From Mesorhabditis belari (lineage: Eukaryota; Nematoda; Chromadorea; Rhabditida; Rhabditidae), in assembly GCA_958450365.1 (NCBI GenBank), contig CAUEEP010000928.1:731501-795500 (forward strand): DNA of 64,000 nt. The letters run 5' to 3'. Below are positions 12,410-24,215 of the stretch, piece after piece. Position numbers and translations under genes: made by a program. Numbering within the stretch: the first letter of the stretch is position 1; each line of letters opens with the position of its first letter. The notes under the pieces were generated by a model, which did no database searches, had not been told where the DNA came from, and saw nothing but the letters and a program-made list of their open reading frames with translations.

Positions 12410-14220
12410 CTGAACCAATCAATTTTTGATACTAATTTGATGTGTTTACACGATAAAAATGAGATCGGGAAGTAAAAAATGATTTTGGAGGGTAAAGATA
12501 AGTGAAATGCGGAGAAGACTGAGTGGATAGATGGGAAAATACTTTTCAATGGGGGGGGGAGCCACGCGAGCGAGCATGTGAGCGATTTGGGGAAATGGGA
12601 GAGGAGGTGTTGATCGTAGAAATGATAGTGCAAAATAAAGGGGAAAGATTGGCAGAAGAGGGTGAAGACTAAATGAAAAGAAAAGAAAAAGTCTGTGTTT
12701 AAAAGCAAAGAAAAGAGGGATGACCTTCGAAGAAGAAACAGTCCCCCTTCACTCACACTGCTTGAGGGGGGAGCGTTCAGCGAACGGGAAGCCCCTCTTC
12801 GCCCAGCACTCCCCCAAAGCTGCAATGTGGAAAAGCTAAACAATTAGAAAATCTCCTAACATAGAACATGTTCGCCGATTGGTATCTCTTGATTTTTGAC
12901 CTAATACGAGAGAAAGAGTGAATGAATTTGTCATAAGGTAATGACTATCGCTGAGATTTATTGACAGGGATTTGATGGTTGCAACGATGTGAATCGAGAA
13001 CCTCTGCTGATTATTGACCGAGAACATAACTCCGTTTATGACTGTTTAAGCAGGATAGCTTCTAAACTGATGTTCCAGGTAGGCAAACAGCCATTGCTCA
13101 TGAATACTATAGTAGTTTGGCAGTTTGTAAACATCAGCTTTTTCGAACTTGTCACTAGTTTTAAAAACTTTTTCTAGGGTAATTAATTGCACTGAATCCA
13201 TTGAAAGCATTTACAAACCATTCTGAACAACTTTTATGCAAGTTCGAGCAACAATTCCGAGCCTTCAAGAGTGGCTCTATTTCCACTGGGTTTAGAGGTG
13301 CGGGATCGAATTAAGAGGTTTAAAACTTCAGTAACTGCTTGAAATAGTTAGAAAACAGTCACTAAAGCTTAAATAAATACTAAATCATGAAACTACGCCA
13401 TTAAAAATCCTAGAAGCAAAAATTAGCGTGCTTTGGCTCAATAGAGATGAATGTACACTGACCCCACCAACACTATAGCACCTGCTCATGTACATATTTG
13501 GAAATATTTTCCAGAATCTATCTATGCTAAAATAGTTTAAAGATTTTAAAAAGAATTTAGTCCTTCAAGCCCCATTGAAAAATCATTTGAAGACCAAGGA
13601 GATTAATAGCAAGGAGGTGCAAAGGTACTCCACGAGTTGTGATTTTCGGAGTGACAGCATTGCCTCACTTTATATAGCCGACCAAAGCATAGGCACTACA
13701 AGTTCTTTGGTCAAGTGGGCAATCGGTGAATTCATTTGAGCGTTGGGTGATTTGAGAAGAGAAGAAAAAGACGAGGAGATACACATCCACAAAATAGTGT
13801 ATAGTGTTATATTGTGACAGGGAATGGGGGCAAAGGGATACGTCAAAGAGGCACCGGGTAAGAGTCATCGAATCAAATTTTTGAGTGTGACGTGCGAGAT
13901 GGTTTTTCAGATAATGAAAGGCCTATTTTCAATATTAGAAACTCACGTATTTACGAGCTTCCAGGCTACTGTAGGTAAAAAGCGTGTCCACGTCAATCCA
14001 TTGTACGCTTGAATAGTAAAGGCTCGCCACAATCCATTAATGCAAACTGTGTTATCAAAAGAGAAATGAACGTTTTTTGGTACGCATTCTCAAGCGGTAT
14101 ATCAAATTTGTATTTATAAATAGTTTTAACGTTTCAAAACTAAAGTGAAAGTATTCAGTTGTCTAGTTGAATAACTCTCTATTTCTTTAGCACCTATAAA
14201 ATGTTGTTTCTAAAATAATT
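12410..14220. other. Intergenic region without a supportable gene
   Basis: This lies between the head of the minus-strand gene at 9007-12406 and the elements in front of smg-8. It includes a G-run (12550-12559) and a purine-rich tract. The short open frames (for example 13824-14012) lack splice context and codon bias, so I call nothing. Confidence 0.5.
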
Positions 14221-14224
14221 TTCG

Positions 14225-14445
14225 AGGGTGGCTACTTTGCGCCAAATTTTTTGCGCATAACTTTCTTCTAAGTGGGCCAATCTTTATGATTTTGTTGTCA
14301 TTTTGTAGATCTCAACAAGTGTAACAAAATGACACCAAAATCATAAAGATTGGCCGACTTAGAAGAAAGTTATGGCAAGTTGCGCAAAAGACCTAGTTGC
14401 GCAAATGACCCAATTGCGCAAAAAATTTGGCGCAAAGTAGCCACC
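14225..14445. mobile_element. Palindromic MITE (GGTGGCTACTTTGCGCC ends)
   Basis: The left end GGGTGGCTACTTTGCGCC is matched by GGCGCAAAGTAGCCACCCCC at the right end. Inner blocks (GAAAGTTAT, CCAATCTTTATGATTTTG / CAAAATCATAAAGATTGG) are also inverted, so nearly the whole 220 bp folds into a hairpin around about 14325. The unit TTGCGCAAATGACC is repeated near the right end. Confidence 0.85.
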
Positions 14446-14504
14446 CCCATAATTTTCTCAAGTTTTTGAAGTCGAACACTGTTGAAACGCTATTTTTAAA
14501 GTAT

Positions 14505-15045
14505 TAGGCTGTCCAGAAAGTCTTTTCATTCCTTTTCGTATTTCCTTTTAACACCAACAAACAAACAACAATTGAACTACGTTTTTGTTTCATTAGAAAG
14601 GCCAATTATTTTTCTGCAAAATAACATTAAAATGGCGCTTAAAATGACTTATGTCTGGATTTTTTTTGGGAGCCTGAAGTCGGGTAGTCGAAAAGGGTGA
14701 CGGTTGATCGATGATACGGTTTAGACACTTTACCTAAGGAAACCTATCTTTGTGTCAATAGATAAAAGATAGAGCACAAAAAGTTGGATATATAGCGAAA
14801 TTTTTAGAGAAATTTATTCAGCCAATTTCTGTGTAGAGGTGTTTATAGGTTTTTTTTGACGAAAACCACGTGTTTTCACTCTCGAATTTGCTTGAAAGTG
14901 AACCTAAATTAACTTAAAAAGATCAGAAATTGAGCAATAAACACTTTTTATTTAGAGCAAACCATAGGTGAGTTGGTGAATATTTGTTGTTTTTCAACGG
15001 AAGTACGAAAAGAAACGAAAAGACTTTCTGGGCAGCCTAATAGAA
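14505..15045. mobile_element. Mariner-like inverted-repeat element in front of smg-8
   Basis: The left end TTAGGCTGTCCAGAAAGTCTTT and right end AAGACTTTCTGGGCAGCCTAA are inverse copies with TTA/TAA flanks, as expected for a TA-targeting mariner-type MITE. The right end stops about 57 bp before the smg-8 start codon, so the element probably forms part of the smg-8 outron or promoter. No transposase frame is visible. Confidence 0.8.
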
Positions 15046-15101
15046 CATTAGCTTTTTTCATTTCTGAGAAGAAACGTTATAGAAGTTGTTTTTGTTTAGG
15101 C

Positions 15102-18100
15102 ATGCGAGAAGCTAGGCGTCTCGAAGAATGGTTTGATTTTGTTTTCGACCGACTCGAGAATTTTCACAACACTGAGGTAAGGATTGGTGTTTTACATCTT
15201 ACATCTTACATCTTACAGTGTTTTAGGTGATAAGAAAGTGTTTTACATCCTACATATCCGCTTGTAAAATGTTAGTACAATTAGTTTAGTTTGGTTTAAT
15301 CTAAATCACACCAATATCCACAGAAATTTGAGAAGAATGAAAAGCACTTGCTTTTAAAGAATCGTCAACTTATTTTTTAGTTTCGCAATTAAGTCGAGAA
15401 TATTTTCTTTTTACAGGTGACGATCTTCACGTTGATTGGGCGCGACACGCTAGAAAGACGAAAGGCGGAAGATTTAAACGAATTTTTTGGAGATACTATC
15501 TTTCAATCATCATTTGACTCGAGCAATGGATTGAATGTATGAAATTTGTGGATTTGCTAAGACTACCTTTGAAGGAAGGTGCAACATTTGAAGCAAAGGT
15601 TAAAGAAATAAATGCTTTTGTTTGTAGATTGAAGCCTTCTTCTCGATCGAACACAAAACTGTCTTCCTTGTTGTAAATGGATTCTCGGACGTCACGCAAA
15701 TCATGAATGTTTTTAGTGAAACATCTTCAAAGGTTCTTTTTGAAGTTTTAATTTTATTTTAAAGCTTAAATTTTAGCCTTTCTTTGAGAAAATTCAAGAG
15801 GCCGAGAAAACTCAACTTCAACTTTTGCTGTTTGTGTCTCTAATGTCACATGTTGTTCTCTTCGTTGAGCAGGGTTGTCGAGTCGATGTTGGATTGACGA
15901 GAACATTGAAATTAGTGAACAAATTGAGGTTTTACTTTTAATTCATTATTTTATTTCTTGAAATCTTAGGCTTGAGCATTCGAATGAGATTCTCAAACTT
16001 TTGCCAGATGATTTACTCGACTTGTTACCAAAGTTCGAGAAAGAAGAACGATTGGCGTTGCCAAGGTTTTTGTACATTTTCTATTTGGATAAGTTTATTG
16101 TGCAGATTTGCGTTTGCTTTTCACCGGAACACAATTCGCCAAGATATTGGAAATGTAAAGAGGGTAATATTTCAGTTATATGTTTTAATCGATGTTTTCT
16201 TTTCAGAGGGAGATTTTTAATCATTTGGAGCAAAATCTCGAGCAACAAATATTCAATCTCTTGAAAATAATGCGCTTGATTGACACGAAAGAGTAAGAAA
16301 ACGAATTTGCAAAGTCTAACTAAATAAATAGCTTGAACTTATCATTGGGATATCTCCCGGAGAAGGATCAATATGCACAATTGATACCAAATAAGAATTT
16401 GGATCCTGTCACCAAAGCTTTTTTCATCCTAATTGGAGAAAATGGGGACGAGGAAGATCTGCATTCAGGTGAATACAAATATTTATCTAAATAAATTAAA
16501 GTAACGGGAAGATTGTTGTTCAATTTTACGATACAGTGCAATTTTCAGATTCGCACAAACAAACTGTCATGTGTTCGTATGTTTCTTCGTTGATAGATGA
16601 TGCCCGAGCTGATAAAACAAATGTTTACGTGGTATATTTTGTGTGCGTTGTTTATATGACGTTTCATTCCAGAAACCGGCGCTCATTGAATTTACAAAGA
16701 TGGCTCAAGCACTTCACGAAATCATTTTTGCCGAAGAGTCTCTCTTAGAAGAAACTTTAGACAAATGTGTAACGGTTGAAACAGATTTTATAGAAAGGTT
16801 TGGGCTTTAAAATACTATTAAAAAATCTAGTTTTAGTCTTTCAAAGAAGCATCTTAACGAAGCAATTATTCTTTATTCGGGAAAAGACAAGAGTCGACGT
16901 TTGTTAACCAAAAGCGAGCACGATACGCGGGTTAGTTTTGTTGTTTTAATCTTTCCAAACTTTATTCAGTTTTCGTCAGCTGTTGCCTACTTGGAAAGTA
17001 TCGCTGTTAAAAATCCGGATGAGATAATCACGAAAGTGTCAGAGCACTGTGGGGGAAGATGGGAGAAAGGATGTGAGGCAGCTTCATTAACTGGAGTACT
17101 TTGTCAACTTACGGTGTGTTACTTGTGATTTAAATTTAATATTAAATTTAAGTTACAAAAATAAATTTCTGATTTGTTAATAAGTTTGAATTTTTGGTTT
17201 TTAAGGTTCATTCTTCACCTGGAGACACGACAACGGATTCTTCTCAATGGCAGTTACATTCCTCGGCTGCTCGATATGTTTCTGCGTGTGGTTGTGGACA
17301 TCGACAAGCATTACGAGAAGATCCATTTTCTTTAAAGGTTCTGCATTATCAGTGCATATTGATTTTAAAGTACAACTTCTGGACGAAGTTATAGTGTAAA
17401 GGATGTAAACAAACAGATCAATTTATGAAAGCTCTTAACAATTAAGTCAAAATTCAAGCTAACAATTGAAATTTAATTTACAGGAAGCAAACTACGACTT
17501 TTATTATCTAAACCCGACATTCGCTTGTTGTGCGGTATTGGACACTCATCAATTCAAGTTGCTTAACGAAATGAAGGGTGATGAAATGGAAGTCGACGGA
17601 GAAGATGGACAATGGACTGCTGCTCAACCCGAACCTAGGTTTTTGATCATACTACTTCTTCAATTTAAAACTTTCAAAAATGTCAGGTTATTATTGGGTC
17701 GACGAGAAACACGAACGCCCATAGAGGACGAATCAGGAAGTGATGAAGATGAGGAAGTGAATGACAATGACAGCAAGGCTTCTTCTGAACAAGTGATTAT
17801 TTGTTTCTGGTTGCCCACAAATTTTTCTAGGAAATTACGATCCCGCGTAATTCTACAATTTCACCAATAGAGCACCCATCTTCTGAAGATGAGGAGGACC
17901 TCACTATGAAGCACGTAAATCTTGATGATTCGGATGATGCAAGTAAGGGTTTAACATAGCTTTGTATTTCTTTTGGCTTTAGTTGTTGTCAACAAAAAAC
18001 ATGGGGAAATGGTGATCGATTACGAAGAAAAGAGGATCTCGTTGAAAAGAAAAAATGTTGAGTCTTTTAAAATTTTACTACATATTTCATTCTTAGATCA

Positions 18101-19419
18101 ATTTCTGTGATGGAGTGCCACATTCGCATCTTTCGGGTCTTCCGATATTTCCATCGTTTCAACTTACTTGCTTGGGAAGAAGCAATCTATACAGGTCTGG
18201 TCTTTTTGCTTATAATCTTGTTATTTTATTTAGCCATCAATACGGACTCCGTGAAATGCCCGGTTTTCGTGCTGGCACGGATTATTTACTGCCACTCGAT
18301 GTTTCCCTTGAGGTTTGTTTCAGCGAGTTTGTGATTAAGCTAAATTTTAACAAAACAAAAGCAAAACAATTTTTAACAAAAAAAACAAAATTTTTAACAA
18401 ATTTTTAAAATAACAAAACAAGCATCACACTTTAGGTTGATAGTTCAACTTGGAGTCGAGATATGAATTATGTGCAAGAATTGGTCAGTACAAGCGATCT
18501 TGGGCGGTTAAAGTTTAGACGACAACGATATGGAATGAACATGGAAAAAGTAAAATCCTTTTAGAAATTTTTGTATCACTGTTTAGGTTAAATTGTTCAT
18601 TGGATTTGAATACGAATGTCCACGCGGACACCGAATGTTCCTTGGTCCAGATCTTGAGCCATTGATGACGGCAAAAGTTGCTTATTTTTGTTGAAAGCAA
18701 TAATTAAAATTTTAGGGATCAGCGAAAGAACTTGTTTCAAAAGAAGCCGCTTCTAAAGTACTTGCGCAAGATCTGCCTTTGTGGAGGCAATGTACTTGCA
18801 GGTGAACCTATTTTAAAACCGCTAAAGCTTGTCGTAAAAAATTGCAAATCAATCAGCGTCTAATAAGTTAATTGATAAATATAATTGCATATCAATCAGC
18901 TTTTAGGAAAGCACCTCATGTCAACGCTCAATTGATGAGAGTGCATATTGTGACACCAAAAGCTCCAGTTGTAGTCACAATAGATCCGAAGATTCAGGTA
19001 TTATTTGATAATAAGTGTATAACGTTTTGCTTTAGACAAGTTCTATGGATCAAGGCCATTTTCAGACGGGAGAGGGTCCTTTAGAATTGACTTGGGCAAA
19101 GTAAGTATGCTGATACCATTTAAACAAAAAATATTTAGATATTATATTCTCCGCTTGCCATTCACGTATTGGGGTAACGAAGGAGCTATTTTGCCACCGA
19201 GAGATGTGAGTAACGCTATGAAACAATATTGTGTCATACCTTTAGATTGGTGCTCATGGAAAATTTGCGGCCAATTGCATCAACGTGAATTACACTCCCC
19301 TTTCATCATGGATTTGACTCGTTTCGTGAGTTTTAATTTTATGACTTGAAAATGTTTCGCCGTTTTAGATGTCAAAATGGGATTATGGATCAGCGACGGG
19401 TACTGGTGCTGAACGATAA
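15102..19419 (+). CDS. smg-8: SMG-8, regulatory subunit of the SMG1 kinase complex (about 26 exons)
   Basis: In the known SMG1-SMG8-SMG9 complex, SMG8 restrains SMG1 phosphorylation of UPF1 during nonsense-mediated mRNA decay. The identity rests on order-conserved blocks: VTIFTLIGRDTLERRK (N-terminal G-like fold), ACGCGHRQALREDPF followed by EANYDFYYLNPTFACC, MPGFRAGTDYLLP, FIGFEYECPRGHRMFLGPD, HVNAQLMRVHIVTP and LRLPFTYWGNEGAILPP. Exons start at 15102, 15417, 15628, 15777, 15970, 16106, 16207, 16332, 16549, 16673, 16837, 16970, 17206, 17484, 17687, 17831, 17983, 18097, 18234, 18436, 18587, 18716, 18907, 19036 and 19139; phases agree. A TTTAG acceptor just before ATG 15102 fits trans-splicing. 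The product is about 870-905 aa against 991 in human. The end is ambiguous: reading through 19206-19245 and splicing 19326-19368 stops at 19419, while removing a 40-nt intron stops at 19317. Confidence 0.93.
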
Positions 19420-19449
19420 AATGTGATGTTCTAGTTTGTGAAGTTAATG

Positions 19450-19463
19450 AATAAAGATTTATT
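19450..19463. terminator. Shared two-way poly(A) signal
   Basis: The 14-mer AATAAAGATTTATT is AATAAA on the plus strand (smg-8) and, read on the other strand, AATAAA for the convergent warthog gene. The two transcripts probably overlap by a few tens of bases at their 3' ends. Confidence 0.75.
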
Positions 19464-19497
19464 ATTATTATTATTAAGCTATGCCTTATTTTTGTTA

Positions 19498-22400
19498 TTA
19501 TATTTTATGCGGAATAATGTATTCGATCATTTTGAGGAAAAACTCTGTGGATGGTGGTAAATGACCAGACGTTTCATCCTGGATATCGTGATGTTTTTGG
19601 AATAGACTTCTGAAATTTTGAAGATGGATTGATAATTGGTGGCTTGCTGAATCCTCAATTATAACTCACCTAATCACTTGATTCACATTGTCGGCTAAAT
19701 GCAAAAAAGTGTGAGAGAGTGTATTTGCCTAAAAATTTTGATGACAGGTATTTTAAAAAATTTCTTTTTTTACCTTAACCACATTATGGCAAGAGGCATA
19801 TATATCGTTAACAAAAAGATCTCCAGAATTGGTCATTGGGGCATAAACACCCCTTTCTCGTACAACTGATACCGATTGAACTTTGGTGGATAAAAGATCT
19901 AAAATTCATTTCAACTCATCATTTTTATCCAAGGTTTATTTTGAAATTACTTCTATCAGCTCCAAGTGTGTACAAGCAATCTCCAACTCGAATATCTTCT
20001 GCAAAAATCATTTCTGTGTTGAATGATAAACGAGAACAGTCGACCTAAAGCATCATTACTTTTCGGACTAAAAGCACTACTAACTTTATATATGAAATGT
20101 TGTGGAGTTAACTTTAAAGTGTGCGCATTTTCTGTTTGAATTTTTATGAATGAGGCCGTTGTTGATGGAAGACGGTGTAACCATGTCTCCACTTTTGTGA
20201 ATGTTGCCTGAATTTTTTTTTTTGCTTTTTTAAAAATCTTTTCATTTTACCGTATTTTGTTCGGTTGTTAAGACGAAATCGCCGACTTTCAACTCGTCCA
20301 TTCGCTTAAAACCGGATGGGGTTTCAACCTGGGAAATTTTTGAGGTTTATATGGGAAAAGTGCTCGAAAAACCATTGTATCGCCTGAGAAACACGCGGGA
20401 ATTCCTGATGAAACGGGATAGTAATAGCCGGGTGATTGAATTGGTACTACTTGTTCACCGACCTGCAATAATTAGGGTTAGCTTTCGATTCCCATGCTTT
20501 TTATAAACCTGCACATATTGCTCTCGTTCCACTGTTTGTGGTTGCTGTTGGGGTGGAGGCGGTTGTTGATATGTATTTGGCGCTGAATATCCGGCTGGTG
20601 ACTAAAATTTGATTTTCTCTACTGAAGAGAATCCTTTCAAAATGTATAAACAATCGAAATGAACTCACTTTCCTTACCTGCGACTCTTCCTTCAATGGAG
20701 AGAGATCTTCGATCGGAACACCGGCCATCGAATCTTCGGCTTCTTTCTCCAAAATGCGACCAATGTCTTGTTCGGGGTTGAAATTGACTAGAAAATTTGC
20801 ATAATCTCCATAATCTTCATAGAATTTGTATAATCTTTTCATCTATTCTTCTCATTTACCTTCGTTATCGATTTCTGGTGGATCGGGAAGACAATTCATC
20901 CGAGTCACCGTTAATTCGTAAGCAACTCTGGAAAATCTTTATGAAAGAATTTTTACTTACAATCACCCTTCATCTTCAATATCGATTTTCTTGATGTTTG
21001 TGATGAGATCAAAACCGGTTTGACGGCCATCCCGCAAAACTTCTCCTGAAAAAAGTAAGCTCGAAATTTTACAGTTGGGATGAGTTCAAATAGGATTTCC
21101 TATACGAAAACTTCAGTACAAACAGCAGGTGACAAGTAAACACAGCTTTGATTGAATTCATTTCCTTAAAGCTATTATGTGCTAGTTGTTTTTTTTTTAT
21201 CCTTTTCATGCTTTCTTACCTCCCGAATAAACCTCTCCGGCTCTCACAACGGGTCTTCCGACTTCATTCCCGAAACGGAGTCCCTCATAATGGCAACATT
21301 GCAATGAGAGTCTAAATATTGGTGTCAAGATTGAAAGCAAAAAAAGATTGGCTTTGTTCAATTACAGGATAACTTAAAACATTATCGGATAATTCAAAAA
21401 GAAAAGGATGATCTAACTTCAAATCTTTTATCTATATCTATCTGTTTTCCGCTTTTTTGTTCAGAGAATGGAGAGATTTTTGAAGAGCAATCTAAAACAA
21501 GAAGCAACTGGAAAATTGCTGTGAAAAAAGAACGGTTCAGGGGCAAATGGGAAACTTTTGACCGGCTGGATTTGGCTAAAATTTGTGGAAAATACAGCCA
21601 AATTTAAGGCCGAAATTGATCTCAAGGAATTTGGCCATAGTGACGCCCTGAAAGCGGGAAAGCTCAGTTGCTCACCGCTCTCCGAAAAACGATAGGCATA
21701 TAGCCAAATTTTCAGATCAATCTGTCCAGTCTATTTTCTTGTACGCCAATTTTACGAATTTTCAAAAAAATGGCAATTTTTCCTCAATATTACTTTGAAA
21801 AACGCTTAAATATGCTTAAAAATGAACAACATGTAAACGATAAACATTTCTAATAAAGCAAACCGTAAGTCAATCAGTGAATTTTTAAACAAAACCATGG
21901 TAAATAGCGACATTTCATATGTCTAATAGATTGTCTAATAGATTGTCTAATAGATTGTCTAATAGATTGTCTAATAGATTGTCTAATAGATTGTCTAATA
22001 GATTGTCTAATAGATTGTCTAATAGATTGTCTAATAGATTCATATGTCTAATAGATCTAATAGATTGCTTTACAAAAATCTTCGTATTTTTTGATCAAAA
22101 AAACTGATATAGATATAGATAAAAGATTTGAAGTTAGGTCATCCGATAGTTTTAAAGTTAAGCTATTGGCTCTGTAATTGAACAGAGCCAATAGATTTAT
22201 AGCTTTGAGCTGTGTAAAACGAACTGTCCATCATCATTTGCCATGAATCCTCCCACCCACGAGAGTGATCCAGTACATGAGGAAGAGCCAAAGCCTGATG
22301 GACATTCGGCTTGTTGAGATGAAGCATCCTAGAATCTTTTCCGTATTCAACTCTTAGAAAAAAAAGGTTGTATATTATCTTGTCTTTATTCAGAAGTGAA

Positions 22401-22821
22401 TCCAAAGATTACCCTGTATCTCGCTCTGACTCTCTCCAAGTCACCATCTCTGAAGAAACCATCTTCTCCATCTGGTCCGGCCTAGATTTGGCATTAAATT
22501 TTTAGATAAAGAATGTCAAATGAATGAATTCACATTGAAATGAGAATCATGTAACACATCACGACCGCCATTTTCCGATCCAAAACATTGTGGTGATGCA
22601 CAACCGAGAACGGGTTGACCAGATGGAAGAACCTTTAGTAAAAAGAGAAATTTCAACAAAGATTTCGTTTCTTTTTGTTTTTTAAAAATAATATTTTATA
22701 AATAAATGTGGAAGTTTTTATTTGAATGATAAACCTCAAAGCGAAACGGTATTCCCGAGCCTCCACAAGTGCCAGCGGCTAAAGTGCCGATAAGTGATGA
22801 AGCTATCAAAAGGAAAATCAT
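19498..22821 (-). CDS. wrt: Warthog protein: signal peptide, Wart domain, Hint domain (16 exons, 493 aa)
   Basis: This is a nematode hedgehog-related secreted protein. Exons (high-low): 22821-22735, 22632-22534, 22481-22413, 22328-22225, 21311-21220, 21045-20967, 20927-20860, 20787-20678, 20601-20509, 20462-20373, 20328-20251, 20207-20085, 20044-19951, 19898-19774, 19728-19670, 19609-19498. They total 1482 nt in one frame. Residues 1-17 are a signal peptide. The Wart domain shows IPFRFEVLPSGQPVLGC, QCFG, LSWVGGF, SLQCCHYEGLRFG and TGFDLITNIKK. A Pro/Gln-rich linker precedes the autocleavage site GIPACFSGDTM, whose Cys starts the Hint domain. The Hint part has VETPSGFKRMDELKVGDFVL, TWLHR, LKLTPQHFIY and GVYAPMTNSGDLFVND with ASCH. 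By family knowledge the precursor should self-cleave before Cys. Length fits WRT-1-type members; the exact paralog is not decided. Intron 4 is enlarged by a fold-back element and a MITE occupies the outron. Confidence 0.93.
21345..22190. mobile_element. Fold-back element with an internal 12-bp minisatellite, in a warthog intron
   Basis: Sequence near 21347-21435 (GGCTTTGTTCAATTACAG, then CTAACTTCAAATCTTTTATC and CTATATCTATC) recurs inverted near 22100-22190. The interior contains CTAATAGATTGT repeated about ten times (21918-22040). The right end is itself a short hairpin, GGCTCTGT-AATTGA-ACAGAGCC. The element fills most of intron 22224-21312 of the warthog gene, whose flanking exons still join in frame. 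Confidence 0.8.
21918..22042. repeat. 12-bp minisatellite, about 10 units
   Basis: Perfect head-to-tail CTAATAGATTGT units, ending in a degenerate ATTCATATGTCTAATAG. The flank at 21909-21920 (TTTCATATGTCTAATAG) carries the same words, so the array looks grown from a local seed inside the element. Confidence 0.95.
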
Positions 22822-22860
22822 TTGAAACTAAAATTTATATTTATAAGTAATATATTACCG
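22822..22860 (-). promoter_or_regulatory. Probable spliced-leader acceptor and outron of the warthog gene
   Basis: On the minus strand the sequence AAATTTTAG-TTTCAAATG places a consensus acceptor 6 nt before the start codon. The MITE at 22856-23244 begins within about 35 bp of the ATG, so the outron is largely transposon sequence. Confidence 0.6.
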
Positions 22861-23244
22861 TAAATACTGTAATAGTACCCCTTCCCCATAATGGCGGTGC
22901 GGAGTGTTGCGTAGTTTAGCTTTGAACGAGTTTTTCTCGACACTGGTTTATGCTACAATGCGCGCTTAGGTATCAAAAAATAGCCGAAATTCAGGACTAT
23001 TTTTCGATATCAACAGACGGAGCATCGCGTAGCCTAGCTTTGAACGAGTTTTTCTCGACACTGGTTTATGCTACAATGCGCGCTTAGGTATCAAAAAATA
23101 GCCCTGAATTTCAGCTATTTTTTTGATACCAAAGACGCATTTTTTGAAAGTGCGGGCGCTTTGAAAAAAATGAAAATACTAAAAAACTTTTGCGACTACG
23201 CGACTGTACGAGGGGGGTGGGGTACTATTACAGTATTTACGGTA
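22856..23244. mobile_element. TACCGTAA-type MITE, copy 2, with internal duplication
   Basis: The ends are TACCGTAAATACTGTAATAG and TATTACAGTATTTACGGTA. It is longer than the 268-bp consensus because the block around TTTTTCTCGACACTGGTTTATG is present twice. It lies between two head-to-head genes. Confidence 0.93.
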
Positions 23245-23667
23245 TGATTTTTTAAAAATCAAAAAAATCAACAATGATCACAGTCGCTAATGAAAAGGTG
23301 TGAATGAGAGATTTTTGCTGCGAATCCTCATCGCAAAAAGGATTTCTCTGAGACTGGATTTGACTCTCGGGTCGGCATTCACCCTTTCCCCCCATCAATT
23401 TCTGGTTTCCATTTCTGGATTTTCTCCTAAATTGTGATTTTTCCATCAAAAATCTTTCACTTATTATCATCACAGAGATTTCTCTTTTTCAGATATCAAT
23501 GGGCTGGCTGTCTGTCATCGGTTATGATCACCGAGAAGAGAACCGGACACAACTCGAAGTGTGCCCTGATTAAGCAGTTAAAAATTCGAATGTCAAATAT
23601 TTTCAAAAAGTTACACCAAAGCCGTTTTTTTCACAACTTGATGTTTAACAGCTTAATTTATAATAAT

Positions 23668-24212
23668 TTATTTGGCCAGAAAGTCTTGTCCGTCTTTTTG
23701 AAATTTTCTTTTATAAATGAATAATTAGCCTAGTGGTTTGCTTTAAATAAAAAAGTTTAACTATTTAATTTAGCTCATTTTTAGGCAAAATTGAGTCTGC
23801 TTTGAAGCAAATCGGAATGGGAATTCTTGTTTTTTCCTAAAACCCTTACAATGAACATAGAATAAAAACGGTTTAGTGAAATGTTATGAAAATTTGTCTA
23901 TCTGCTTCACTTTTCATTCTCTATCTTTTGTCTTTTAACACAAAAATTGATTTCTGTGATAGAAAGTACTCAAATTGGAACTTTGAGTTTGAGTTTTGAC
24001 TGCTCGACTTTAGATTTTTTTTTTAAAAATTAACTACCGCGAGCTTTTCAGATTTGTAGCTTTTCCTTTCAGCTTTTCAGTATTTTTTAAAGAGCAATTT
24101 GTAAATAAATAATAGAACTTTCTGATAAAACAAAGCATAAATCGATTGATTCATTTTTCATTTCAAAAGGTAACCTTTAAATAGAGCGGAAAAGACTTTC
24201 CGGTCAAGAAGC
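23668..24212. mobile_element. Mariner-like inverted-repeat element
   Basis: The left end TTTGGCCAGAAAGTCTTGTCCG and right end CGGAAAAGACTTTCCGGTCAA are imperfect inverses; the AAAGTCTT core is shared with the element at 14505. The interior is AT-rich with no transposase. It lies in the shared upstream region of the warthog gene and the Wart-like gene. Confidence 0.6.
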
Positions 24213-24215
24213 TGA

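Noticed and set aside
13824..14012. Plus-strand 62-codon frame
   Set aside because: No signal, motif or splice evidence; probably chance.
22163..22405. Minus-strand 80-codon frame beginning MDSLLNKDK, which at first recalled a serine carboxypeptidase tail
   Set aside because: Another frame with acceptor TTCTAG at 22329 joins in phase to the warthog exons and supplies the expected SWVGGF segment; the 80-codon frame does not join.
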